This document shows, piece by piece, positions 7,957 to 16,152 of a DNA stretch of 64,000 nt. Under the pieces are notes generated by a model. The model ran no database searches. It was not told where the DNA came from and saw only the letters and a program-made list of their open reading frames with translations. The translations under genes and the position numbers were made by a program. This DNA comes from Pleomorphomonas sp. (GTDB lineage: Bacteria; Pseudomonadota; Alphaproteobacteria; Rhizobiales; Pleomorphomonadaceae): the NCBI GenBank assembly GCA_029976075.1, contig JARKNW010000050.1, forward strand, positions 1-64,000, read 5' to 3'. The stretch's first letter is position 1. Every line of letters begins with the position of its first letter.

Positions 7957-8801
7957 TGGAACGCCAGAATCCTGTCTTCAGCTTCTTCCTGCACGTGGCG
8001 GCGCTGTTTCTGGCGGCGGTCATTTTGGCTCCGCTCGCCTGGCTGTTCATCATGAGCATTTCACCGGCCGCCGACCTCGCCGCGAAGCCGCTGCGCTGGT
8101 GGCCGGCCACCATGGATTTCTCCCGCTACGCCGTGCTTCTTTCGACCGTTGAAAACAGCGGCGGCGCTGCCTTCCTGGCCAGCTTGCGAAACTCCCTGAT
8201 GGTGGCCGGCATGGCAACCGTTGCCGCCATCAGCCTCGCCGTACCCGCCGGATGGGCCGTGTCGCGCACCCCGTCGGTCGGCTGGTCGCTATCCCTGGTG
8301 ATCGCCACCTACATGCTGCCGCCGGTGGCACTGGCCGTACCGCTTTACATGGCGCTCGCAAATTTCGGCCTTCTCAACAACGTGTTCGGTCTGGCGCTGG
8401 TCTACCTAACCATCCTCGCCCCCTTCACCACCTGGCTGATGAAATCCGGCTTTGACGGCATCCCGCGTGAGATCGAACAGGCCGCCGTCATCGACGGTGC
8501 CAGTCTGTGGCAGACACTTAGGATCATCACCCTGCCTCTCGCCCTGCCGGTGGTGGCGACTTCCGCCTTGTTCGCCTTCCTGCTGGGGTGGGACGAGTTC
8601 TTCTATGCCTTGCTGTTCACCTCCGACCAGCGGGCCAAAACGCTCACGGTCGCCATCGCCGACCTGGCTGGCGGACGCGTCTCCGACTACGGCCTGATCG
8701 CCACGGCCGGCGTACTCGCCGCGCTTCCGCCGGTGGTAGTCGGTCTCGTGATGCAGCGGGCGCTGATTTCCGGTCTGACCTCCGGCGGCGTCAAAGGCTG
8801 A
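7956..8801 (+). CDS. Sugar ABC transporter permease (MalG/UgpE-like)
   Basis: This is a 281-residue CUT1 permease with N-terminal membrane anchor, the motif TYMLPPVALAVPLYMALANF and the EAA loop (EQAAVIDGASLWQTLRIITL). The ATG at 7956 shares one base with the upstream stop codon. A longer reading frame extends back to 7104 inside the first permease, but it is only a frame shadow there. It pairs with the preceding permease; eighteen bases separate it from the SIS-domain gene downstream. Confidence 0.93.
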   Translation: MERQNPVFSFFLHVAALFLAAVILAPLAWLFIMSISPAADLAAKPLRWWPATMDFSRYAVLLSTVENSGGAAFLASLRNSLMVAGMATVAAISLAVPAGWAVSRTPSVGWSLSLVIATYMLPPVALAVPLYMALANFGLLNNVFGLALVYLTILAPFTTWLMKSGFDGIPREIEQAAVIDGASLWQTLRIITLPLALPVVATSALFAFLLGWDEFFYALLFTSDQRAKTLTVAIADLAGGRVSDYGLIATAGVLAALPPVVVGLVMQRALISGLTSGGVKG

Positions 8802-8818
8802 ATCGAAAGGACAACGAA

Positions 8819-9829
8819 ATGACCGCTCCTCGCTCGGAAAGCCTGCTCGCCATCGACCGCGAAATGGCCCGTCAGCACGCCGACGCCCTCGCCTCCTTCG
8901 AGGCCAACCGCGAGATAGCTGCGCGCGCCGCCGCTTCGCTCAAGAAGACTGGCCGTCTCCTGATGCTGGGCATGGGCGGTTCGCATGCCGTCGCCCGCGC
9001 CGTCGAACCATACTATCGCGCCTTTGGCATCGACGCGGTGTCGCTTCCGGTGTCCGAACAACTGGCCGCCCCTTTGCCGATCGCCGGCCGGACCATCTTC
9101 GTCACGTCCCAATCCGGTGAAAGCGCCGAGGTCGTTCGCTGGTTCAAGGAAACCGGTGGCACCGCCGAGACCTTTGCCCTGACCCTTGAGGGCGGTTCCT
9201 TTCTCGGCAAGGCTGCGCCGGCCCTTGTTGCCGCTGGCGGTTCGGAGCTGGCCTTCGCGGCAACGCGCAGCCTGACGCTGACCTTTGCTTTGCATCTTGC
9301 CATCCTCTCGGCGCTCGGTTCCGATCCCGCACCGGCGGTGGCCGTGCTGAAAGCCCCCGAGAAGCCCGACGTATCGGCGGCTCTTGCGGCCTTGAAGAAT
9401 GTTCGAAACGTCGTCACGTCCGGCCGCAGCCTGCAGGGGGTCGCCGAAGCCATCGCCCTCGGCTTCACGGAGCTGTCGCGCCGCCCCTGCTTCTCGCACG
9501 AGGGTGGCCAGCTTCGGCACGGGCCGATGGAAATGCTGTCGCCGGAAATTGGCGCCGTCCTTTTCCGCGCCAAGGATCCGACCTCACCGCTGATCGCCGG
9601 CATGGCCCGCGAGATTCTCGCCGCCGGCGCCCCGGTGGTGATTTTCGATGCCTCCGGCGATGCACCGGTGACCGGCGCCGTCACCATCGCCGTCAAGCCG
9701 GCCACCGGCATGGCGGCCGTCTTCGCCCTTCTGCCCGCCGCGCAGAACCTGATGGTGGCCTTCGCCGCCGAGCGGGTTGAAAACGCCGGCACCCCCGTCC
9801 GCTCGAACAAGATCACCCGGAGCGAATAA
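8819..9829 (+). CDS. SIS-domain sugar-phosphate enzyme (FrlB- or NagB-II-like)
   Basis: This 336-residue protein has two tandem SIS domains. The first has GMGGSHAVARAVEPYY and the SQSGES phosphosugar-binding loop; the second has RHGPMEML, as in GlmS isomerase domains. The C-terminus (TPVRSNKITRSE) is of the GlmS-related type. No N-terminal glutaminase domain exists, so it is not a full GlmS. Candidates are a fructosamine-6-phosphate deglycase (FrlB type) or a glucosamine-6-phosphate deaminase of the SIS type (NagB-II). Location between transporter genes and a PfkB kinase supports a catabolic role on an imported, phosphorylated amino or Amadori sugar. Cytoplasmic. Confidence 0.85.
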   Translation: MTAPRSESLLAIDREMARQHADALASFEANREIAARAAASLKKTGRLLMLGMGGSHAVARAVEPYYRAFGIDAVSLPVSEQLAAPLPIAGRTIFVTSQSGESAEVVRWFKETGGTAETFALTLEGGSFLGKAAPALVAAGGSELAFAATRSLTLTFALHLAILSALGSDPAPAVAVLKAPEKPDVSAALAALKNVRNVVTSGRSLQGVAEAIALGFTELSRRPCFSHEGGQLRHGPMEMLSPEIGAVLFRAKDPTSPLIAGMAREILAAGAPVVIFDASGDAPVTGAVTIAVKPATGMAAVFALLPAAQNLMVAFAAERVENAGTPVRSNKITRSE

Positions 9830-10744
9830 TTGAAGCCGATCGCTGTCATTGGAAACGTCAACGTCGACTTGATCCTTGGTCCGGCTGCGCCCTGGCCCCA
9901 GCCGGGCACCGAGATCATCGTCGATCACGACGAACTGCGGGTCGGTGGCTGCGCCGGCAACTCCGCGCTGGCCCTCAAGGCGCTGGGCGTTCCGTTCGCC
10001 TTGGCCGCCAGCATCGGCAGCGATCGCTTCGGCACGTGGCTGGCGAGCGAGTTCGGCGAGCAATCGAAGCGTTGGCGGGTTCACGAAGAGAACACCACAA
10101 TCTCGGTCGGCATCACCCACCCCGACGGCGAACGTACCTTCTTCACGACGCTCGGCCATCTGCCGCACTATGGCGCTGCCGATGTACTTGCCTCTCTTGA
10201 AGGGGAAGCTCATCGCGGCGGCCTTGCGCTGTTCGCTGGCCCATTCCTCATGCCCAAGCTGTCGCGCGAATATGGGCAGCTCTACGATTGGGCGGATGAG
10301 TTCGGCATTCGTGTCGCCCTCGACACCGGCTGGCCGCCGGCTGGCTGGACGCCGGACATCGTCGCGGCAGCCAAAGGCTGGCTGGCACGTTCGGCCATTG
10401 CCCTCTTCAACGAAGTCGAGACCACCTCGATCACTGGGCGCGATGATGTGTACGACGCCGCCCGCGCCATGCTGGACCTGATGCCGGAAGGAGCCGTCGC
10501 GGTCGTCAAGCGCGGCCCGCACGGTGCCTTGGCTGCGTCCAGCGCCGGCCTCGTCGAGGTGCCCGCCCCCAAGGTCAAGGTGATCGACACCATTGGCGCC
10601 GGCGACGTGTTCAACGCCGGGTTCCTGGCAGCACTGGCCTCCGGCAAATCACTCGAAGACAGCCTCGCGGCGGGAGCCGCTACCGCCTCGCTCGCCGTAT
10701 CCACCTATCCGCGCCGATATGCCCCGCCGGAGTCCCGTTCATGA
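9830..10744 (+). CDS. PfkB-family carbohydrate kinase
   Basis: This 304-residue ribokinase/PfkB-fold enzyme starts with TTG directly after the stop of the SIS gene, with GGAG eight bases upstream. It shows an N-terminal glycine-rich substrate region (VGGCAGNSALALKALG) and the C-terminal signature DTIGAGDVFNAGF with the catalytic Asp. It probably phosphorylates the imported sugar before the SIS enzyme acts, as FrlD does for FrlB, though kinase and enzyme order is inferred. Its end overlaps the ATPase gene by four bases (ATGA). Confidence 0.9.
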   Translation: MKPIAVIGNVNVDLILGPAAPWPQPGTEIIVDHDELRVGGCAGNSALALKALGVPFALAASIGSDRFGTWLASEFGEQSKRWRVHEENTTISVGITHPDGERTFFTTLGHLPHYGAADVLASLEGEAHRGGLALFAGPFLMPKLSREYGQLYDWADEFGIRVALDTGWPPAGWTPDIVAAAKGWLARSAIALFNEVETTSITGRDDVYDAARAMLDLMPEGAVAVVKRGPHGALAASSAGLVEVPAPKVKVIDTIGAGDVFNAGFLAALASGKSLEDSLAAGAATASLAVSTYPRRYAPPESRS

Positions 10745-11811
10745 GTGCCCTCATCGTCGACAACATCCGCAAATCCTTCGGCGACGTCGAGACGCTGAAA
10801 GGCATCAACATATCGCTGGAAAGCGGCGAGTTCCTCGTGCTGCTCGGCGCATCGGGCTGCGGCAAGTCGACGCTGCTCAACATCATCGCCGGCCTCGCCG
10901 AGCCGACGGGCGGCGATGTTCGCCTCAACGACCGCTCGCTGATCGGCGTTCATCCGAAGGACCGCGACATCGCGATGGTGTTTCAGTCCTATGCGCTCTA
11001 CCCCAACTTGACGGTCAGGCGGAACATCGGGTTCGGTCTGGAAATGCGGAAGGTTCCCCTGGCAGAGCGGGAGAAGGCGGTGGCCGAGGCGGCACGTCTG
11101 CTACAGATCGAGCCTCTGCTCGACCGTCGACCGAGCCAGCTTTCCGGCGGTCAGCGCCAGCGCGTCGCCATCGGTCGGGCGCTGGTGCGCAATCCCAAGC
11201 TGTTCCTGTTCGACGAGCCGCTTTCCAACCTCGACGCCAAGCTGCGCATGGAGATGCGGACCGAGCTGAAGCGCCTGCATCAGATGATGAAGACGACGGT
11301 CGTCTACGTCACCCACGACCAGATCGAGGCGATGACGCTGGCAACCCGCATCGCGGTGATGCGCAACGGCCAGATCGAACAGTTGGCCTCACCGGAAGAG
11401 ATCTACAACCGACCGGCGACGCTTTACGTCGCCACGTTCGTCGGCGCACCGCCGATGAACATTCTCGACGTGGTCGCCACCGATCACGGCCTGCTGGTGG
11501 CTGGCAGCGACAAGGTGATCCCCCTTCCACCTTCGATTCTGAGCGGTCTTCCGTCGACCGACAACCTCAAGCTCGGCATCCGTCCTGAGTCCTTCAGCAA
11601 CGAGGCTGGCGGCCTGCCGCTGACGCTTCGCTGCGACGTAACCGAACTCACCGGCCCCGAACTGATCTTCTCCGGCAGCATCGGCAGCCAGCGTCTCGTC
11701 GCCACCCTGCCGCCACGCACCCGCGCGCCCATCGGCGAAGAGGTCACGCTATCGCTCGATGTGGAAGCCCTGCACCTTTTTGACGGGGAGACCGGCAAGC
11801 GGATCAACTGA
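10741..11811 (+). CDS. Sugar ABC transporter ATP-binding protein (MalK/UgpC/MsmX-like)
   Basis: This 356-residue CUT1 ATPase has Walker A GASGCGKST, Q-loop VFQSYALYPN, signature LSGGQRQRVAIGRALVR, Walker B LFLFDEPLSNLDAK and switch H in VTHDQ, followed by a C-terminal TOBE-like regulatory domain (GIRPES region). It overlaps the PfkB gene by four bases and powers the transporter encoded upstream. Presence of a dedicated ATPase means this operon encodes a complete importer. Confidence 0.95.
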   Translation: MSALIVDNIRKSFGDVETLKGINISLESGEFLVLLGASGCGKSTLLNIIAGLAEPTGGDVRLNDRSLIGVHPKDRDIAMVFQSYALYPNLTVRRNIGFGLEMRKVPLAEREKAVAEAARLLQIEPLLDRRPSQLSGGQRQRVAIGRALVRNPKLFLFDEPLSNLDAKLRMEMRTELKRLHQMMKTTVVYVTHDQIEAMTLATRIAVMRNGQIEQLASPEEIYNRPATLYVATFVGAPPMNILDVVATDHGLLVAGSDKVIPLPPSILSGLPSTDNLKLGIRPESFSNEAGGLPLTLRCDVTELTGPELIFSGSIGSQRLVATLPPRTRAPIGEEVTLSLDVEALHLFDGETGKRIN

Positions 11812-11819
11812 GAGAACTC

Positions 11820-12614
11820 ATGGGCGATCTCCCTCACTGCATCGTCACGGCGCTGTCCGGGGGCGAACCAAGCATCATTGAAGACGAATGGCCCAACCGC
11901 CGTCTTGTCACGGTGTCACGCGCCGAGCTGTGGAGCTTCCAAGTTCCGGCATCACGTGGCCAGGCCTTGGTCTATGCCGGGGGTGGCTACACCTCCCTGT
12001 TCGTCGACAAGGAGGGCGTGGAAGTCGCCCTTTGGCTGAACAGTCTCGGCATCAACGCACACGTAGTGGTCCACCGCCTGCCTGGGCAGCCGAGTGACAA
12101 CGGCGGCGTTCATCCCAAGGATATAGCCCTCATTGATGGCCTTGCCGCCCTCGATCATCTGTCCCCGGCCATGCCGCTGTTTCATGTCGGCCTGTCGTCG
12201 GGCGGGCATCTTGCCGGCGTCATGGCCTGTCAGTCGACCAGGGCCGACGTGCGGGGCGCGATCATCGCCTACGCGCCCCTCAACGCCAACCACCGCCGGC
12301 ACAAATTCCCCGAAGGCAAGCCTGACTATCCGCCGGCAGAGAAGCAGGACTTCTACGACGACTGGCCGATCGGCCTTCCCGGCTATCCTCACGCCATTCC
12401 CAAGGTGCCGGTATTTCTCGCCTACGCCCTGACCGACACCTCGGTGCCGGTTCAGCATGCGCTCCGTTTCATCGAGACGGCCGCAACGCAGAAACTTGAT
12501 GTCGATGCGCACTTCTTCGGTTTGGCGCCGCACGGCTTCGCCCTGCGTTCGAAGACCGGCAGCGAAGCAACCTGGCCGTCGCTTGCCGCCAACTGGATCG
12601 CCAGTCGCGTCTAG
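11820..12614 (+). CDS. Alpha/beta hydrolase, esterase-lipase type (BD-FAE/acetyl-esterase-like)
   Basis: This 264-residue cytoplasmic alpha/beta hydrolase, with no signal peptide, has the oxyanion-hole segment YAGGGYTSL, nucleophile elbow GLSSGGH (catalytic Ser), probable acid in ALTDTSVPV and catalytic His in APHGF. The pattern GGGY...KEG...WLNSLGI is characteristic of acetylxylan or feruloyl esterase-like proteins. It is the last gene of the sugar ABC operon, nine bases after the ATPase. A deacylase acting on an acylated imported sugar is plausible; the substrate is unknown. Confidence 0.82.
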   Translation: MGDLPHCIVTALSGGEPSIIEDEWPNRRLVTVSRAELWSFQVPASRGQALVYAGGGYTSLFVDKEGVEVALWLNSLGINAHVVVHRLPGQPSDNGGVHPKDIALIDGLAALDHLSPAMPLFHVGLSSGGHLAGVMACQSTRADVRGAIIAYAPLNANHRRHKFPEGKPDYPPAEKQDFYDDWPIGLPGYPHAIPKVPVFLAYALTDTSVPVQHALRFIETAATQKLDVDAHFFGLAPHGFALRSKTGSEATWPSLAANWIASRV

Positions 12615-12715
12615 AGCCGACGTAGGCCACCGCCCGATATCGCGCCCCTTCGGGACGTGACCGACAAGCGCGCCAAACCCGCTTGCCGGCCACAGAGCCC
12701 TGTCGAGGGTGCGCC

Positions 12716-13936
12716 CTATCTCTGCCGCGACCGCTCGATGTTCGGCAAGAGCACCGTAAGCAGGCCGAAAGCCGGCAGGAATGAACACACGTGGTAGACA
12801 AAATCGATGCCCTTGACGTCGGCGACTTGGCCGAGGACGGCGGCACCGATGCCGCCGATACCGAACGAAAAGCCGAAGAAGAACCCTGCGATCATGCCGA
12901 CCTTGCCGGGAACGAGTTCCTGGGCAAACACGATGATCGCCGAGAACGCCGAAGCGAGCACCAGGCCGATGATGACGGTGAGGATCGCGGTCCAGACCAG
13001 GCCGACATAAGGCAGCGCAAGCGAGAACGGCAGCACGCCGAGAATGGACACCCAGATGACGGGTTTGCGGCCGATACGATCACCGATCGGTCCACCGATG
13101 ACGGTACCGGCCGCCACGGCACCGAGAAACACGAACAGCAGCATCTGCGACTCTCGAACGCTGACACCGAATTTGTGCATCAGATAGAAGGTGTAGTAGC
13201 TCGAAAGACTGGCGAGATAGATATACTTCGAGAACACGAGGCAACCGAGTACCGCCAGCGCGGTCAGGACGCGCCAGCGCGGCAGTGCGACCTGCGACAC
13301 CGCGACGGTACGCTTCGCGGCAGCCCGGCGATGGCGGCCGTACCAGTTGCCCACTTGCCACAGCACGATCATTGCCAGCAAGGCGGCGGCGGAAAACCAG
13401 GCGACGCTTCTTTGACCGTTCGGCAAAACGATGAAAGCGGCGAGCAGCGGCCCCAATGCCGAACCGAAATTGCCTCCCACCTGGAACAGCGACTGGGCAA
13501 GGCCGTAGCGGCCACCTGAAGCCATGCGAGCCACGCGAGACGACTCGGGATGAAATACCGACGAGCCCATCCCGATGAAAGCGCAGGCAATAAGCAGCAA
13601 ATGGTAACTGTGGACATTGGCGAGAAGCAGCAGACCCAACAGCGTGAACCCCATGCCGATCGCCAGCGAATAGGGCTGCGGATGCCGGTCGGTATAGCTG
13701 CCGACCAGCGGCTGGAGCAGCGAGGCCGTAAACTGGAACGTCAGCGTCATCAGACCGATCTGGCTGAAGCTGAGCGTGTAGTTCTCTTTCAGCATCGGAT
13801 AGAGGCCAGTCAGCAAAGACTGCATCATGTCGTTGAGCATGTGGCAGAAGCTGATGGCAAAGATAACGGAAAAGGCTGTTGTCGCCGCGGAGGGAGCGGC
13901 GGCCGGTGCTGTGGTGTCGGTCAAGTGGCACTCCAT
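12716..13936 (-). CDS. fsr: MFS exporter, fosmidomycin-resistance (Fsr) type
   Basis: This 406-residue major facilitator protein, with the length I recall for Escherichia coli Fsr, has about twelve hydrophobic segments. The motifs SFCHMLNDMMQSLLTGLYPM, GSYTDRHPQPYS and FHPESSRVARMASGGRYG are characteristic of the Fsr subfamily. A longer frame begins at 14053, but the alignable start is ATG 13936; no strong ribosome site is visible there. It probably exports a drug-like or metabolite compound from the inner membrane. It diverges from the AraC regulator at 14043, which likely controls it. Confidence 0.88.
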   Translation of the reverse strand: MECHLTDTTAPAAAPSAATTAFSVIFAISFCHMLNDMMQSLLTGLYPMLKENYTLSFSQIGLMTLTFQFTASLLQPLVGSYTDRHPQPYSLAIGMGFTLLGLLLLANVHSYHLLLIACAFIGMGSSVFHPESSRVARMASGGRYGLAQSLFQVGGNFGSALGPLLAAFIVLPNGQRSVAWFSAAALLAMIVLWQVGNWYGRHRRAAAKRTVAVSQVALPRWRVLTALAVLGCLVFSKYIYLASLSSYYTFYLMHKFGVSVRESQMLLFVFLGAVAAGTVIGGPIGDRIGRKPVIWVSILGVLPFSLALPYVGLVWTAILTVIIGLVLASAFSAIIVFAQELVPGKVGMIAGFFFGFSFGIGGIGAAVLGQVADVKGIDFVYHVCSFLPAFGLLTVLLPNIERSRQR

Positions 13937-14042
13937 GGCGCAGAGCATTGCCGAGGGGTTGGCTGGCCGCGACAATATCGATTTTAGCGCTTCCTGCCTT
14001 CGTGATATGGTCCAACTCTTCTTTGACTGGGCCAACCTCACC

Positions 14043-14939
14043 ATGGATCTCAACTTTTCACGTTCGAACGACGGCGAAGCGACTGGGGCGAACTTGATCG
14101 CGCCCTGGTCAGAGGAACCTCACGTGAAATGCGTCGAATGGTTGGAGAGGGCCGTTGGTCCGATCGTAGCCAAGGCCAGCGAGTACGCCGACGGGCATGT
14201 CGTTCCGCCCCATCGTCACAGCCGCGCCCAGATGATCTATGCGTTGTCGGGAGTGGTCACGGTGGCGATGCCCGGCGAGCGCTGGATGGTTCCTCCCGAC
14301 CACGCGCTTTGGGTTCCTTGCGGCATCGAGCATTCGGTCACCGCAAGCGGTCAGGTCAGCATGCGGTCCATCTACGTGGCGCCTGGTGCCATCGCCGATT
14401 TGCCGATCCGCAGCCGGGTGGTGGAGCTGACGGACCTCATGCGCAGCCTGATGCTCGAAGCCGTTACGCTGCCACAATGCTACGAACCCACCAGCCGCGC
14501 GGGTCTGGTAATGGCCCTGATCCTCGAGGAGATACCCCGCCTGCCGGTACGCCCGCTTGGCTTGCCCTTTCCGGCCGATCTCCGGATGGCGGCCTTGTGT
14601 CATCATTTTCTCGAAGCGCCTACGCCCAGGGCCGATATCGACGACTGGGCGGGAGCCCTGGCGATGAGCCGTAGGACATTCACGCGCGCCTTCCGCCGGG
14701 AAACCGGGCTCAGCCTGTCCGAATGGCGCCAACAGGCCTGCCTGTTCGCGGCCTTGCCGCGTCTTGCTGGCGGTGAAAGCGTAACCAGCGTTGCGCTTGA
14801 TCTCGGCTATGACAGTTCGTCGGCCTTCTCCACCATGTTCAAGCGCATGACCGGCGCAACGCCGGGGCACTATCTGCGCGAGGCAGTGCCTGGCCGAACC
14901 GATCGCCGAACCAAGATGGCGGAGATCAAAGCGGGCTGA
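14043..14939 (+). CDS. AraC-family regulator with N-terminal cupin
   Basis: This is a protein of about 298 residues. An N-terminal cupin-type sensing domain (GHVVPPHRHSRAQMIYALSG, DHALWVPCGIEHSV) is followed by an AraC DNA-binding domain with two helix-turn-helix units (MSRRTFTRAFRRETGLSLSEW and VALDLGYDSSSAFSTMFKR). The frame is open from 13827, but ATG 14043 or 14007 better fits the family and leaves an intergenic region with the divergent Fsr gene. NimR-like regulators of this architecture sit beside MFS exporters and control them; the same is inferred here. The 3' end overlaps the convergent dehydrogenase gene by 14 bases. Confidence 0.85.
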   Translation: MDLNFSRSNDGEATGANLIAPWSEEPHVKCVEWLERAVGPIVAKASEYADGHVVPPHRHSRAQMIYALSGVVTVAMPGERWMVPPDHALWVPCGIEHSVTASGQVSMRSIYVAPGAIADLPIRSRVVELTDLMRSLMLEAVTLPQCYEPTSRAGLVMALILEEIPRLPVRPLGLPFPADLRMAALCHHFLEAPTPRADIDDWAGALAMSRRTFTRAFRRETGLSLSEWRQQACLFAALPRLAGGESVTSVALDLGYDSSSAFSTMFKRMTGATPGHYLREAVPGRTDRRTKMAEIKAG

Positions 14940-16068
14940 GCCTCAGCAATCGTCCCGGGCTCGCATCCTCGATCACCCATACCGCTCCATCGGGAGCCAC
15001 CGCGACGTCCCGGATACGTCCTTCCATGGCAAAGCGCTCGTCTTCGTGGGCGCCAGAGCCATCGATGGTTATGCGAGACAGGGTCAGGGTCTTGAGACCC
15101 CCGATCAGTGCCGATCCCTTCCAGGCCGGGAACAGGCTTCCCTCGTAGAAGGCAAGGCCAGCCGGAGCGATCACCGGCGTCCAATAGAGCGCCGGCTCCC
15201 GGAACTCTGGTCGGCTCGGCGGCCTGGGAATGGGCGTTCCGTTGTAGTTGTCGCCATAGGACACCTCGGGCCAGCCGTAGTTCACCCCCGGTTCGATCAG
15301 GTTGAGTTCATCCCCACCTTTGGGGCCCATCTCATGCAGCCAAAGGCGACCATCGGGGGCAAACGCCAAACCGTAGGGGTTCCGGTGGCCGGAGGTCCAG
15401 GTCTCGGCACGTGCCCCGCCCGCTTCAATTGCCGGATTGCCGGGTGCCGGCTTGCCATCAAGCGTCAGGTGTAACACCTTGCCGAGGGCAAGATCGGGAT
15501 TCTGGGCTGTCTCTGGACGCATACGATCGCCCGACGTCAGGAACAGCGACTTTCCGTCCGGAGCAAAGGCGATGATGCCGCCTGGCTGGCCACCCCGCCC
15601 CTTCGGCATCTGGCGCCAGATCACGTCGAGATCGTCGAGCCGTGCCGCCCCCTTCTGTTCGTTCAAGGTAGCACGGGCCAGTGCGAGCGAGCTGCCCCCC
15701 TCGCCAGGCTCGACATAGGTGAAGTAGAGCCGCCGGCTTTGGCGAAAGTCCGGCGCCAGGGCAATGTCAAGCAGGCCATTCTGGCCCGCATGCTCAACCT
15801 TAGGCACCCCCTTCACCTCGAGCGGATCTCCACCCCGGTGATCGACCAGGAATATTTTCCCCGGCTTGGTGGTTACGACCAATCGGTCGGCGTCGATGAT
15901 GGCGATGGCCCAAGGCAGGTCGAAACGGGCCACCGTCTGTGTCTGGAAAGGGATCTTGTCCGTGGTCTTGATGGCACCGGCATTCTCTGGCGCGGCGACA
16001 GCCGGCGCGGCCCCGGTCGAAGCGATTGCCGCCACTGCGAGCACGATCTGTCGGAAAATGCTGGGCAT
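14926..16068 (-). CDS. PQQ-dependent sugar dehydrogenase (soluble GDH/YliI-like), exported
   Basis: This 380-residue protein has a signal peptide (core QIVLAVAAIASTGAAPAVAA) and a six-bladed beta-propeller fold. The segments LPWAIAIIDADRLVVTTKPG, GQNGLLDIALAPDF, GHRNPYGLAFAP and GVNYGWPEVSYG are signatures of the GSDH/aldose sugar dehydrogenase (Asd/YliI) family, which binds PQQ and Ca2+ and oxidises aldoses in the periplasm. ATG 16068 has a strong GGAGGAGA ribosome site. The EMGPKGGDELN motif carries residues used for Ca2+/PQQ. No PQQ biosynthesis genes are in the window, so the cofactor must come from elsewhere. Confidence 0.88.
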   Translation of the reverse strand: MPSIFRQIVLAVAAIASTGAAPAVAAPENAGAIKTTDKIPFQTQTVARFDLPWAIAIIDADRLVVTTKPGKIFLVDHRGGDPLEVKGVPKVEHAGQNGLLDIALAPDFRQSRRLYFTYVEPGEGGSSLALARATLNEQKGAARLDDLDVIWRQMPKGRGGQPGGIIAFAPDGKSLFLTSGDRMRPETAQNPDLALGKVLHLTLDGKPAPGNPAIEAGGARAETWTSGHRNPYGLAFAPDGRLWLHEMGPKGGDELNLIEPGVNYGWPEVSYGDNYNGTPIPRPPSRPEFREPALYWTPVIAPAGLAFYEGSLFPAWKGSALIGGLKTLTLSRITIDGSGAHEDERFAMEGRIRDVAVAPDGAVWVIEDASPGRLLRLSPL

Positions 16069-16152
16069 ATCCGCGTCTCCTCCATCGATCCGGCGAACCG
16101 GCACCTCACGGGAGATTTGGGAAGCCGCGAACCATTCTCAAGGGCCGATGGC

